Source of the DNA: Candidatus Latescibacterota bacterium
GTDB lineage: Bacteria > JAAXHH01
Reading direction: 5' to 3'
Length of the DNA: 64,000 bases
Assembly: GCA_022823465.1 (NCBI GenBank)
Contig: JAJEHX010000053.1
Coordinates: forward strand, 124,001 to 188,000
This document shows positions 14,630 to 23,641 of this stretch, in pieces; position 1 is the first letter of the stretch, and the number at the start of each line of letters is the position of its first letter. Below the pieces are notes generated by a model that was given only the letters and a program-made list of their open reading frames with translations, was not told where the DNA came from and made no database searches. The position numbers were made by a program, and so were the translations under genes.

Positions 14630-16411
14630 CTACACTGATCCAGCCATGCGATAGCCTACTCCGCGTTCATTGAAGATATACATTGGGTTACTTGCATCGT
14701 CGCCTAGTTTCCGGCGTAGTTTCTTGACGTACGTACGTACCAGCTTCGGATTGGCGTAGCCGTGCGGTCCCCAGACCTGTCGAATCAGGGTGGCGTGGGA
14801 CAACACCCTTCCCGAATTAAGCGAGAGCACGCGCAGCAACTCGTACTCGGTGACCGTGAGTTCGACCCGGTCACCGGCTAAGCTCACCAGTCGTCGGTCA
14901 TAATCGATGGCGAGATTTTCCAGGACGAAAGGATCGGGGTCGCCCCGTCTGCGCAACACCGCACGGATCCTCGCCAAGAGTTCCATTGGCGAAAAGGGCT
15001 TGACGAGATAGTCCTCCGCCCCGGTATCAAGCGCTTTCGCAATGGTCTCGTCCCGTCCATAAGCGGAGATGAAGATAACCGGCAGATCGGCCAGTTCAGG
15101 CACGACTTCCATCTGTTCTATACCGTCCGTATCTGTAAGAAGCAGGTCCAACAGGACCAGAGCGGGCCTCTCCGCCTGGATGATGCTGGACAACTTTTCA
15201 TGATCCCCGGTCACAATCGGATCGTAACCGGCCTCCGCAAGCGTGTCGCGAACGTAACGGAGTGTTTGCGGATCGTCGTCGACCACCAGGACGCTGACAA
15301 GTAATCGCATATGATCGGCCTGCGCGAGAATGATGCGGTAGAATTCATTCATTTCCGCAGGATCCAGATCAGGTGAGGATTCGAGGAGGGTAGACGCCGA
15401 TCCCTTGATCGAAGTCAGCGGGGCGCGCAATTCATGACTCACCATGCCGAAGAATTCCGTCCGCATACGTTCCAGTTCTTGAAACGGTGCCAGATCCTGC
15501 ATAGTGACCACTAATGATACGACCTCGCCTTGCTCCGAATGGATCGGCGTGGCGTTTACCAGTGTGGTGACATTTCGTCCGTCGGGAACCGAAAGCACGA
15601 TCTCCTCTGACCGTACCGTCTCAGAGTGGTACAGCGCCTGTGACAGGGACCGCCGATCCAGCGTAATCTCGCGCCCATCCGCGCGACGGCAGGTAATAAC
15701 CTCGAGCAATGCCTCCACGGTACAGCCCGGCATGCGCAAGCTATCCACGATCCGCTTCGCCTCCCTATTGAGAGACAACATGTGACCGGTCTCGGCTTCA
15801 AAAACCACAACGCCCACCGGTGAGGCATCGACCAGGGCCTCCAGGTTGGTCCGGGCACGCTTTTCGTCACGGTGCGCACGGGCATTCGCGATGGCCGCAG
15901 CCGCCTGGGAGGCAAACAGCACCAGCACTTCCTCGTCCTCGCTGGTGAATTCCCCACCAGCCTCCTTCTCCATAAGATAGAAGTTGCCGACGTGCACTCC
16001 TCTATGACGCATGGGCATACCCAGGAAGTTACCGGTCGGCAACCTTTCCGACGCAAAACCGAGCGAGTGAACGTAGACAGTCACATCCGGTAGTTTCATA
16101 GCTCCCGGCAGGTCGCGGAAATACTCGAAGAGCCTCGGTCCATCCGGCCAATCCACAATCCTCCTGTGCTCTTCATCGGTGAGTCCGGAGGTGATGAAAT
16201 CCTGAGGCCGACCGGTCTCGTCTATAGTAGCGATAGCGCCGTAGCGGGTACCGGTTAGCGAACGAGCATTTTCAACTACCTCGTGCAGAACTGCCTCCAG
16301 GTCGAGGCTTTCACTGATACGCAAGCTGGCACTGCTGATTTCCGAGATTCGCTCGCGCAGCATCGTGACTTCCCGCCTCAGTTCATCCCGAGTACTCATC
16401 AGCACATCCAT
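14630..16411 (-). CDS. GAF-PAS-HisKA-receiver-winged-helix protein lacking the kinase ATPase domain
   Basis: The 593-residue protein has a coiled N-terminus, a GAF domain (about 38-178), a PAS domain (about 190-310), a HisKA dimerisation helix with H-box SHELRAPLTSIKG (H326), a receiver domain (374-488; D422 acceptor, K471) and an OmpR/PhoB winged helix (about 495-590). In related proteins a HATPase_c domain of about 110 residues plus linker lies between HisKA and receiver. Here HMRLL (residue 371) joins directly to VSVLVVDDD, an in-frame deletion near base 15297. It could still bind DNA and be phosphorylated by another kinase or small phosphodonors. Otherwise it is a broken sensor. Confidence 0.88.
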   Translation of the reverse strand: MDVLMSTRDELRREVTMLRERISEISSASLRISESLDLEAVLHEVVENARSLTGTRYGAIATIDETGRPQDFITSGLTDEEHRRIVDWPDGPRLFEYFRDLPGAMKLPDVTVYVHSLGFASERLPTGNFLGMPMRHRGVHVGNFYLMEKEAGGEFTSEDEEVLVLFASQAAAAIANARAHRDEKRARTNLEALVDASPVGVVVFEAETGHMLSLNREAKRIVDSLRMPGCTVEALLEVITCRRADGREITLDRRSLSQALYHSETVRSEEIVLSVPDGRNVTTLVNATPIHSEQGEVVSLVVTMQDLAPFQELERMRTEFFGMVSHELRAPLTSIKGSASTLLESSPDLDPAEMNEFYRIILAQADHMRLLVSVLVVDDDPQTLRYVRDTLAEAGYDPIVTGDHEKLSSIIQAERPALVLLDLLLTDTDGIEQMEVVPELADLPVIFISAYGRDETIAKALDTGAEDYLVKPFSPMELLARIRAVLRRRGDPDPFVLENLAIDYDRRLVSLAGDRVELTVTEYELLRVLSLNSGRVLSHATLIRQVWGPHGYANPKLVRTYVKKLRRKLGDDASNPMYIFNERGVGYRMAGSV

Positions 16412-16749
16412 TCTAAGCAGTGCAGGTATCGTTTTGTGTTTCCGGTATCAGACTAGACAACCTACCTCGACAGTCCATTCGCTGTTACTGGGTATAGACC
16501 AAAATATGTATAGACGAGAAATTCACGCAATATTCATCTTAGCCAACCTATTATACACATTTAAGACATTTAATTTTGTTTATATTCTGTAACATCGTCG
16601 GATAGTAGAACCTCATCCTTGTATTTACTATTCCAATGGATTTACCCCCGACACAAGCCAAACCACGCATGGTGAGGAATTTGTAACTACCACGCCCAGT
16701 TTATGAATCGGTTTAGAGTATTGCTTCATAAAAAAGAAGGGAACCAAAT
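16412..16749. other. AT-rich intergenic region, no gene seen
   Basis: This region separates divergent genes (sensor on minus, lipoprotein on plus). It is clearly AT-richer than the surroundings. It should hold both promoters, but no confident -35/-10 pair or repeat stands out. Confidence 0.5.
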
Positions 16750-17373
16750 ATGAGGATATTCCTCTCGGTGCTGTTGGCGTTGGTCTATGGATGTGCCAGT
16801 GAGCATTCCCCCGTCTCATCCACAACACCCGCAGGTCAGGCGAGCCGTTCGTTAGCAGATTCTGACTCGTTGGATACGCAACCTATACATGAACAGCTTG
16901 ATTTCAGGTGGAACAGGTGGGGTGATTCGAAAGACCAGATCATAGCCAATGATCCTGGTAAAGTATCGTTCAGGGTAGAGGAAGGTGTAGGTCCGTCGCT
17001 GATTGAATCAGGATGGACAACAGATGTGTTTTACCTGTCAGACGGTGATAGATTTACTGTTAGCGTCGAATATGACATGGTGGCGGATGAGTTGGTCGCT
17101 GGCCACTACTGGTTTGACCGGTCTATGACGATGGCGCGGGCTGAGTTGCTGATTGAAGAACTGAATAACAGGTATGGCGAACCCGTTACTACGACCGACA
17201 GAAGGATTACATGGATCAAAAACGGCGATACGGAAGTATACATCAACCTGCCAACCGAAAACGGGGGCGGTTGCTTGCATTACTATAGCGAAGAACATCG
17301 GGCGAAGACCGAAGAGGCAAAGAGTTACAATAGATTGCCTATAAGGCCGATTGTACCTCAGAACGGTAGCTGA
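16750..17373 (+). CDS. Hypothetical lipoprotein, 207 aa
   Basis: The start ATG follows AAGAAGGGAACC. A short signal MRIFLSVLLALVYGC gives a lipobox cysteine at residue 15, so it is predicted to be lipid-anchored on the periplasmic side. The mature part has a Ser/Thr-rich linker (about 16-50), then a soluble domain with FRWNRWGDSKDQIIAND and FYLSDGDRFTVSVEYDMV. This resembles the small beta-rich domains of uncharacterised lipoproteins in which a gene-product of the form WG.S.....V measures a threshold. I do not recognise a family. Codon use is less GC-rich than neighbours, suggesting recent acquisition. Confidence 0.65.
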   Translation: MRIFLSVLLALVYGCASEHSPVSSTTPAGQASRSLADSDSLDTQPIHEQLDFRWNRWGDSKDQIIANDPGKVSFRVEEGVGPSLIESGWTTDVFYLSDGDRFTVSVEYDMVADELVAGHYWFDRSMTMARAELLIEELNNRYGEPVTTTDRRITWIKNGDTEVYINLPTENGGGCLHYYSEEHRAKTEEAKSYNRLPIRPIVPQNGS

Positions 17374-17664
17374 AACTGCTGCCGTGTCCGACATCGAGGA
17401 TCAGGTGGGAAAGGCTGATGGCATGAGTAGAAAGGAGGTGAATCAACTCTTGATCCTTTAATCCACATGAAAGGGTATGAGCCTTGTGCTTCCTGATGGC
17501 GCGAGGATATACGTTGGTAATCCTGGTCGATGACAAGCGGCCACGCAAAAACCAAACCGTATGGAAGGGGAATGGCATATGGATTGACTTACAGGAAAGT
17601 CAAAACGTCCAGGTCGGGGGCTGGTTCGCAACTATCGTAACCGATTTCCAATGCAATCGTCCTT
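17374..17664. other. Intergenic stretch with possible coding debris
   Basis: A strong Shine-Dalgarno-like AAAGGAGGTGA (about 17430) is followed only by very short frames, for example MSLVLPDGARIYVGNPGR before TGA. No family is recognised. It may be the remains of a small gene. Confidence 0.3.
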
Positions 17665-17832
17665 ATGCTCCGGGCAACGGTCAACACGCAAATCGAAGGC
17701 GAGGACGACGATCTGGACTTCCTGCTTTCGGCGATCACTCGGAAAACGGAACACGTTTTGTTCGCTGCTGGTCGACCTTCAATGTCGACCTTAAATTATG
17801 AATTTGCACCGACGGGAGACCGATACCGATGA
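17665..17832 (+). CDS. Possible small protein overlapping the amine oxidase start
   Basis: ATG 17665 opens a 55-residue frame (MLRATVNTQIEGEDDDLDFL, SAITRKTEHVLFAAGRPS) whose TGA overlaps the following ATG by 4 bases (ATGA), the usual sign of coupling. No convincing ribosome binding site precedes it and no family is recognised. It may be a remnant of a longer gene whose upstream part is scrambled. Confidence 0.3.
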   Translation: MLRATVNTQIEGEDDDLDFLLSAITRKTEHVLFAAGRPSMSTLNYEFAPTGDRYR

Positions 17833-19289
17833 CTGCTGAAAAGAAAAAGACTAGTGTCAACCGGCGGAACTTTCTCGCACGGGCTGGCGGAGCCTTGGCC
17901 GCTCTGTTCCTAGGTACCAACTGCTCGGATAAAGTCATGGGGCCGGACGTCAGTCAAGGACCCGAGCCGACGCCGACACCAGTAACACCGCCTGAAGAAA
18001 CACCAGCAACACCGCCTGAAGAAACACCAGCAACACCGCCTGAAGAAACACCAGCAACACCGCCTGAAGAAACACCACCTGAAGAAACACCACCTGAAGA
18101 AACACCCGCATCACCACCTATAGATCAGGTCGACGTGATCGTGGTGGGTGCCGGTCTGTCCGGGCTGGTCGCCGCATACGAGTTGGTTCGCGAGGGGCAC
18201 GATGTCCGGATTCTGGAAGCAAGAAACTCGGTCGGGGGCCGAGTGCAGACGCTTCGCGAACCCTTCGACGACGGGCTCATCGCCGAAACCGGACCGGCCC
18301 GAATCCCGCCAAGCCATGATCTGACGCTCGGCTACATCGATCATTTCGGCATAGAGACATCTCCCTTCTATACGCAGGATGGTGAGTACCTCATCGCTCG
18401 CGTTGGCCAGGACCGCGTACGGGAGACGCCGAGCGATTACCTCGGTGGAACGGCGTCGTGGGTCAAGATTCCGGCTGGCACCGATGCCTTGCCGAATGCC
18501 TTCGCCGAAGCGCTCGGAGACCGTGTGCAGACCGGCGTGCCGGTGACGAAAGTGGTCCGGGACGAGACCGGGGTGGTGGCCACCTACGGATCTGCAGAGG
18601 AGAAACTGAGAGGCAATCATCTCATCTGTACCGTCCCCCTCACCGTCATCGACCACATCGAATTCGACCCCGTCCTCTCGGCAGCGAAGCTAGCGGCCTT
18701 CGATGACCTCGCCTACTCGGACGTCACCCGGGTTTACGTACAATATGCGAAACGAAGCTGGGAGGATGACGGCTTGAACGGTTGGGGGTTCTCGGATCTG
18801 TGGGGGTACTCGGAAATCTGGCATCCCACTTGGAACCAGGAGGGTCCTCGGGGTATTCTGATGTCCTACATGTTCGGAGACGTAGCGCGTGGAGTCGCGG
18901 CGACGGATCCCGATCTCATCGTGCCCGAATTCATAAATCACTTTGATGGCCTGTTCCCCGGCTCGAGCGAGGTTGCGGAACGTGGAACCTACTTCGCGTG
19001 GCAGCACCAGCCCTGGATTGGGGCGGCCTTCGCCGCCTACAATCCCCCGTTCTCGGATCACCCGGAACTGGCATCGCCGGAGGGGCCCATACACTTCGCC
19101 GGCGAGCACGCCTCGGGGAATCGGGGATGGATGCAAGGAGCCTTCGAGTCGGGTCTGCGAGCGGCCTCGGAGATCGATTCGAATGTGACCGGAGAGCGCG
19201 CCTCCCGCGTTACAGTGGCAATCCCGCGGCGGCAGATGTTGCGCCGCATTGCGGGCATCCCGAATGTGCCGGCGTGGTTGGTGCCCTGA
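17829..19289 (+). CDS. Tat-exported flavin amine oxidase with Pro/Glu/Thr repeat linker
   Basis: The N-terminus RRNFLARAGGALAALFLG is a twin-arginine signal. A linker of repeated TPATPPEE units (about residues 50-95) leads to an FAD-binding amine oxidase domain: VDVIVVGAGLSGLVAAYELV (GxGxxG), RILEARNSVGGRVQTLREPF (ExxxxxGGR), and a C-terminal FAD motif IHFAGEHASGNRGWMQGAFE. It would oxidise an amine to an imine or aldehyde with H2O2 in the periplasm. The substrate is unknown, and the monoamine/L-amino-acid oxidase families are equally likely. The protein is about 390 residues beyond the linker, within family range. It may be coupled to the small upstream ORF. Confidence 0.87.
   Translation: MTAEKKKTSVNRRNFLARAGGALAALFLGTNCSDKVMGPDVSQGPEPTPTPVTPPEETPATPPEETPATPPEETPATPPEETPPEETPPEETPASPPIDQVDVIVVGAGLSGLVAAYELVREGHDVRILEARNSVGGRVQTLREPFDDGLIAETGPARIPPSHDLTLGYIDHFGIETSPFYTQDGEYLIARVGQDRVRETPSDYLGGTASWVKIPAGTDALPNAFAEALGDRVQTGVPVTKVVRDETGVVATYGSAEEKLRGNHLICTVPLTVIDHIEFDPVLSAAKLAAFDDLAYSDVTRVYVQYAKRSWEDDGLNGWGFSDLWGYSEIWHPTWNQEGPRGILMSYMFGDVARGVAATDPDLIVPEFINHFDGLFPGSSEVAERGTYFAWQHQPWIGAAFAAYNPPFSDHPELASPEGPIHFAGEHASGNRGWMQGAFESGLRAASEIDSNVTGERASRVTVAIPRRQMLRRIAGIPNVPAWLVP
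17985..18114. repeat. 24-bp tandem repeats encoding the TPATPPEE linker
   Basis: The unit ACACCGCCTGAAGAAACACC plus AGCA repeats three times exactly (17985-18056), then decays into 15-bp PPEET units. The linker is extended and probably keeps the enzyme off the membrane; its length is likely variable between strains. Confidence 0.85.
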
Positions 19290-19399
19290 ACTTTCACAAG
19301 GTGAGTGCGAACCGGATTGAGTAAAAGTACTCAATAGCATAACTGCTGTTGGAATGGCTGTGGGTACACTTGCTGCAAACTTCCAGTCTACGGCTTTCT

Positions 19400-19771
19400 C
19401 TACTTGGATTCCTCGTTCATAGCGTTCAGCAGGTTTCGCAGATCGTGCAGCAGTCCTGGTACGTCGGTCCGGATGACGTCCCAGACAACGTCGTCGTCTA
19501 TCCCCGAGTGACCGTGAACCAAGCGGTTTCGTGTTGCAATGACTCGGCGCCATTGGATCTCGGGATGCGCCTCACGTATATCGTCTGGAATATGGGTTGC
19601 CGCCTCGCCGATCAGTACCAGATTGTGCAAAGTGGCATCGTAGACGAGTGTATCCGCACTGAACGCATCATGGTCCAGTCCATCCGTATACGATTGTACT
19701 TTCTCGTAGAATTCGATCATATCCTGAATAAAGAGCCGCCAACTACGCTCTTCATTGTGGGTTTTAGACAT
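19400..19771 (-). CDS. HepT-family (DUF86) toxin with HxH in place of HxY
   Basis: The 123-residue helical protein is of HEPN/DUF86 type: HNLVLIGEAATHIPDDIREA, then RRVIATRNRLVHGHSGIDDD. HepT is an RNase whose active motif is RX4HXY; its tyrosine is AMPylated by the MNT antitoxin in the characterised Shewanella pair. Here R81 and H86 are present but the third position is H88, so the known AMPylation target is missing. The gene is last in a three-gene operon and overlaps the MNT gene by 8 bases. Confidence 0.85.
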   Translation of the reverse strand: MSKTHNEERSWRLFIQDMIEFYEKVQSYTDGLDHDAFSADTLVYDATLHNLVLIGEAATHIPDDIREAHPEIQWRRVIATRNRLVHGHSGIDDDVVWDVIRTDVPGLLHDLRNLLNAMNEESK

Positions 19772-20267
19772 TGACCAATTCCCGTTCTACATACGGTCGC
19801 ATCTCCGCCCGCAGCGCTTTGTCTGTTACCAGATCGACCGGACAACCCAGCAGGTCTTCCAGGTAGAACTGGACACCAAAATATCGTTCTGATGTCGCTG
19901 GCGAGTCGAAATGAACCACAACATCGATGTCGCTGGTGTCCGTAGCCTGGTCTCGGGCGAAGGAACCGAAAAGGGCGAGTTCGGTAACGCCGTATAGCTC
20001 CGCGAGGGTTGCCTTGTGCGTTCGGAGCACGTTCATGACTGAATCTCTGTTCATTAGGACAGTCTTCCTGTTTCTTGCATCGAGATCGAGCCTTGCTGCT
20101 TTCAATTCACCGGGCTCGGGGACAGCTGGCTCCGATGTCGCAGCGTTCCTGGCAACCTCTTCGGCCCGAAGACGAGCCCGTTTGGCCGCCCGGCGCATAG
20201 CGGCCTCGGCGCCAACAAAAACTGGATCGCGTGACGCTTCAGGCTGTTGTCGATTCCCCGAACTCAT
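19764..20267 (-). CDS. MNT nucleotidyltransferase antitoxin with a zeta-associated N-terminal extension
   Basis: Residues 72-167 form a minimal nucleotidyltransferase: MNRDSVMNVLRTHKATLAEL, LALFGSFARDQATDTSDIDV (GS..R..SDID), then VDLVTDKALRAEMRPYVERE. This is the MntA antitoxin for HepT. Residues 1-71 are an Ala/Arg-rich segment (FVGAEAAMRRAAKRARLRAE) resembling the small protein usually encoded just after zeta-type toxins. The fusion therefore joins parts of two TA families. An internal ATG at 20054 could also make the MNT alone. It overlaps zeta (4 bases) and HepT (8 bases). Confidence 0.82.
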   Translation of the reverse strand: MSSGNRQQPEASRDPVFVGAEAAMRRAAKRARLRAEEVARNAATSEPAVPEPGELKAARLDLDARNRKTVLMNRDSVMNVLRTHKATLAELYGVTELALFGSFARDQATDTSDIDVVVHFDSPATSERYFGVQFYLEDLLGCPVDLVTDKALRAEMRPYVERELVNV

Positions 20268-20794
20268 CCCTGGTTAATCTCCTTCAGTAGTTTTGGTTCA
20301 TCGCCTGAGTTGTCATACAGAGCCCATTCGTCTACAAGGTTCTGATACAATTTCACAAAGTTGCTCCAGCCGGCATCGAACCGTCGACGGATCACGGCCT
20401 CGGGCACGTCGTGACCTCCTTCCGACACGCGCTGGGCAACGCGTGCGATCGCTGCTTCCGGGTTCGGAAGACGCAGGAAGAACAGCCTGATCCGGTATCC
20501 TTGATTCCGCCAGCGAGGAATCCAACGGGCGTAGTTGCGTCCACTCAGCGTAGTCTCGAAGGCGAAACTGTCGCCTCGTCGAACGTGTTCATGTATATGC
20601 CTCAGCATTAACCGGCCAGCCTGAAAGGTAGTTTGATCAGGACGAAAGGAGTTCAGGCCCAGTGCGATGAAATCGGCATTGACGAAGACGGGGCACTCAG
20701 CCTCGTTGGGGAGGAATTCGGTGGCAAACGTCGTCTTTCCCGCTCCATTCGGTCCGGCAATCACGAATATCCTCTTTTCGATCACTTTTTGCAA
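20264..20794 (-). CDS. Zeta-toxin-family P-loop kinase
   Basis: The 176-residue protein begins with a Walker A strand (FVIAGPNGAGKTTFATEFLP), then VFVNADFIALGLN and FAFETTLSGRNYARWIP, and ends with helices around AQRVSEGGHDVPEAVIRRRF. These are hallmarks of the small zeta-like ATPases that phosphorylate UDP-N-acetylglucosamine or related sugars. The start may be TTG at 20794 or GTG three codons on. The usual epsilon antitoxin is absent; the next gene carries the small zeta-associated segment fused to an MNT antitoxin. Confidence 0.83.
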   Translation of the reverse strand: MQKVIEKRIFVIAGPNGAGKTTFATEFLPNEAECPVFVNADFIALGLNSFRPDQTTFQAGRLMLRHIHEHVRRGDSFAFETTLSGRNYARWIPRWRNQGYRIRLFFLRLPNPEAAIARVAQRVSEGGHDVPEAVIRRRFDAGWSNFVKLYQNLVDEWALYDNSGDEPKLLKEINQG

Positions 20795-21195
20795 TAGCAG
20801 GCCGCATCCTGTCTTGTCTCTTCTTTCAACTTTCCTCGTTACCTGTTCTCTAAGCTTTATAATTCGTTCCCGTACACATCATCCTGCCACCCTGCCGTGA
20901 TTACAGATCGAATACGAAACACTAGATTAAGGTATGTATTTTACGTGGTTTGTCAATTCCGCGCGACTTCACCGCTCTGCAGTTCCATGTACAACGATCC
21001 CCGGTGATTGCCGGCTATTTCTGCCTTTTTCACAAGCAATGTCGTATGTACAGGGAGAACGATATTGTGCTTTAGTCGCCCGTTTTCGCCACGTTCCCAA
21101 CACCATATCCACTTGACGCAACCCACTGCAATACCTACTTTCTGCATCAAACCAGACCAGCCGAAAAGAAAAGCTAAACCCACCCGGAGGACAGC
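20795..21195. other. Intergenic region between zeta toxin and phytanoyl-CoA dioxygenase
   Basis: About 400 bp separate divergent genes at the end of the accessory region. No ORF is convincing on either strand. The right part holds a candidate promoter for the dioxygenase gene. Confidence 0.5.
21113..21141 (+). promoter_or_regulatory. Candidate sigma-70 promoter for the dioxygenase gene
   Basis: TTGACG (21113-21118) and TACTTT (21136-21141) are spaced by 17 bases, about 55 bp upstream of the ATG. Match is moderate. Confidence 0.4.
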
Positions 21196-22041
21196 ATGTT
21201 CACCCCGGCCCAAATCGATCATTACAACCGTGAAGGTTACGTCGTCTACCCGGATTTCATTTCCAGGGACGACCTGTCGAGGCTGAAGGCGGAAATAGAT
21301 CGGGTATCGGAAGGCAATACGAAGGCGAACCACGACGCCGCGCGCATGGAGATGGAACCGAACCAGGCACCGGACGGTACGCTGGTACGGCGCATCTACG
21401 AACCCTGCACCCACTACGATGCCTTCAGGGATTTCTCGGAATCCACCGCCCTGCTGGACTGCGTCGAGCAGCTGTTCGGTCCGGACCTGCTCTTCCACTA
21501 CAGCAAGATCAACATGAAGCCCCAGAACATCGGGTCCATCGTGGAGTGGCATCAGGACCTGTCCTACTATCCCCTGACCAACCGGGACTCGGTGTCCATC
21601 CTTTTCTACCTCGACGACACTTCCGAGGAGAACGGCTGTCTGAAGGTCATTCCGCGGCGTCACACGAAAGCGCTGATGAGCCACAGCACCGAGGGGTTCT
21701 TCCGGGGCAAGGTCACCGAAGAGGTGGACGACTCGGAGGCCGTACTGCTGGAGGGCACCGGGGGCACGGCGATTTTCATGAGCGCCATGACGCCCCACGC
21801 CTCGGCCATCAACTCGTCGGACCGTCCGCGTAAGACGCTCATCCTCAGCTATCGCGCGGCCGACGCCTTCCCCATCCACTGCGGGGTCATGTCGGACAAG
21901 GTCGAGGCCCACAGCCGGCTCGTCCGCGGCGAACGGGCGTCCCAGGCACGCTTCACCATGGCGGATTTTCCCATTCCGCGTTATGAAGACGAGGTCGCGT
22001 CGCTGTACGATCTGCAGGAGAGGTCGAGAAAGTCGGCGTGA
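21196..22041 (+). CDS. Phytanoyl-CoA dioxygenase (PhyH) family oxygenase
   Basis: The 281-residue Fe(II)/2-oxoglutarate oxygenase shows VEWHQDLSYYPLTNRDSVSI with the HxD metal motif (H in WHQD), and the distal histidine in FMSAMTPHASAINSSDRPRK followed by an Arg that can bind 2-oxoglutarate. The start has GGAGG 7 bases upstream. PhyH-family members hydroxylate diverse substrates, and expanded sets occur in uncultured marine phyla. The substrate here is unknown. The last 13 bases, with the stop, are repeated twice downstream. Confidence 0.9.
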   Translation: MFTPAQIDHYNREGYVVYPDFISRDDLSRLKAEIDRVSEGNTKANHDAARMEMEPNQAPDGTLVRRIYEPCTHYDAFRDFSESTALLDCVEQLFGPDLLFHYSKINMKPQNIGSIVEWHQDLSYYPLTNRDSVSILFYLDDTSEENGCLKVIPRRHTKALMSHSTEGFFRGKVTEEVDDSEAVLLEGTGGTAIFMSAMTPHASAINSSDRPRKTLILSYRAADAFPIHCGVMSDKVEAHSRLVRGERASQARFTMADFPIPRYEDEVASLYDLQERSRKSA

Positions 22042-22086
22042 TCAGTCGCGCAGTCGGCGTGATCAGACGAGCAAGTCGGCGTGATC
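22031..22086. repeat. Three copies of AGTCGGCGTGATC at the 3' end of the dioxygenase gene
   Basis: Copies lie at 22031-22043 (containing the stop TGA), 22052-22064 and 22074-22086, with periods of 21 and 22 bases. The second copy repeats the stop in frame. It looks like local tandem duplication of the gene end. Confidence 0.85.
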
Positions 22087-22144
22087 GAGGGCTTGTGCCT
22101 GACCGAGGATTCCTGGCTGGAGCGACCATCACCCGCTCGCAGCC

Positions 22145-23641
22145 TCACGGCAGGTCCGTGCTCCCCATGAGGTAGCGGTCCACTTCCCGCGCGGCGCCGC
22201 GGCCTTCGTGGATGGCCCAGACCACCAGGCTCTGGCCGCGACGGGCGTCGCCGGCCGCGAAGACGTTTTCCACGTTGGTGGCGTACTTCCCATACTCGGC
22301 CTGGGCGTTTGAGCGGCCGTCCCTTTCCACCTCAAGCTGTTCGATCACCGGATCCTCGGGACCGGAGAATCCCATCGCAAGCAGAACGAGGTCGGCGGGC
22401 CATTCCTGCTCCGTGCCCTTTTTGGGGCTGAAGGGCGCCCCGTTGCTGGGGACCGACCAGTCGAGGTCAATGGTGCGCAGGGCCTTGATCCGGCCCTGGC
22501 CGTCGTCGATGAACTCGACTGTGCTGGTGTCGTAGCGCCTGGGATCGTCGCCGAAGAGGGCCTTGCCTTCTTCCTGGCCGTAGTCAAGCTTGTAGACCAC
22601 CGGCCACTGGGGCCAGGGGTTGTTCGGAGCGCGTTCGGGAGGCGGTTTCGGGATCACGTCGAACTGGCTGATCGTCTTGCAGCCGTGCCGGATGGCCGTG
22701 CCCACGCAGTCGGTCCCCGTATCGCCGCCGCCCAGGACGATCGTGTGCTTGCCCTTCGCGGAGATGTAGTTCCCGTCCGCGTGTCCGGAATCCAGCAGGC
22801 TTTTCGTATTAGCGTGGAGGAACTCCATGGCGAAGTGAACCCCGTCGAGGTCACGGCCCGGCGCGTTGCGCACGAAGTCGTTGGGCTTGGTGGCGCCGGT
22901 GCAGATGACCACCGCGTCATGCCCGTTGCCCAGGTCCGCGGCGGACATGTCCTTCCCGATCTCCACGCCGGTCACGAACTCGACGCCCTCGGCCGTCATC
23001 TGGTCGAGGCGGCGCTGGACGATCTTCTCCTTGTCGAGCTTCATGTTCGGGATGCCGTACATCAGCAGTCCGCCGGGCCGGTCGGCCCGCTCGTAGACCG
23101 TCACGCTGTGGCCGGCGCGGTTGAGCTGGGCGGCGCAGGCCAGGCCCGCGGGTCCGGATCCGATGACGGCGATCTTCTTGCCGGTTCGTTCCGGCGGCGG
23201 CTCGGGCTGGATCCAGCCTTCTTCGAAACCGCGGTCGACGATGGCGCACTCGATTGTCTTGATGGTCACCGGGTTGGCGTTGATGCCCAGAACGCAGGAT
23301 CCCTCGCACGGGGCGGGACAGACGCGTCCGGTGAATTCGGGGAAGTTGTTGGTCTTGTGGAGTTGCTGGAGGGCTTCCTTCCAGTGGTTCCGGTAGACCA
23401 GGTCGTTCCAGTCGGGGATCAGATTGTGCAGTGGGCAGCCCGAGGCGCCGGGGCCTTTGCCCATCGGCACGCCGGTGTGGCAGAAGGGGATGCCGCAGTC
23501 CATGCAGCGCGCGCCCTGCTCCCGCAACGAATCATCCGCCATGGGCAGGACGAATTCTTCCCAGTCGCCGACACGTTCGACGGGGTCCCGGTATCCGGCC
23601 GTCCCCCGCTCGTATTCCATGAAACCGGTGGTTTTTCCCAT
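22145..23641 (-). CDS. gltD: Glutamate synthase small subunit (NADPH)
   Basis: The 498-residue protein has the N-terminal Cys-rich region that binds two 4Fe-4S clusters ([30 protein letters not shown]), an FAD site [20 protein letters not shown], and an NADPH site [20 protein letters not shown]. It passes electrons from NADPH to the large subunit for glutamate synthesis from glutamine and 2-oxoglutarate. It lies 83 bp downstream of gltB on the same strand, giving the operon order gltB-gltD. Confidence 0.97.
   Translation of the reverse strand: MGKTTGFMEYERGTAGYRDPVERVGDWEEFVLPMADDSLREQGARCMDCGIPFCHTGVPMGKGPGASGCPLHNLIPDWNDLVYRNHWKEALQQLHKTNNFPEFTGRVCPAPCEGSCVLGINANPVTIKTIECAIVDRGFEEGWIQPEPPPERTGKKIAVIGSGPAGLACAAQLNRAGHSVTVYERADRPGGLLMYGIPNMKLDKEKIVQRRLDQMTAEGVEFVTGVEIGKDMSAADLGNGHDAVVICTGATKPNDFVRNAPGRDLDGVHFAMEFLHANTKSLLDSGHADGNYISAKGKHTIVLGGGDTGTDCVGTAIRHGCKTISQFDVIPKPPPERAPNNPWPQWPVVYKLDYGQEEGKALFGDDPRRYDTSTVEFIDDGQGRIKALRTIDLDWSVPSNGAPFSPKKGTEQEWPADLVLLAMGFSGPEDPVIEQLEVERDGRSNAQAEYGKYATNVENVFAAGDARRGQSLVVWAIHEGRGAAREVDRYLMGSTDLP

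Noticed and set aside
17484-17801. 105-codon plus-strand frame upstream of the amine oxidase
   Set aside because: No likeness; a different frame there looks more coding and overlaps the oxidase start.
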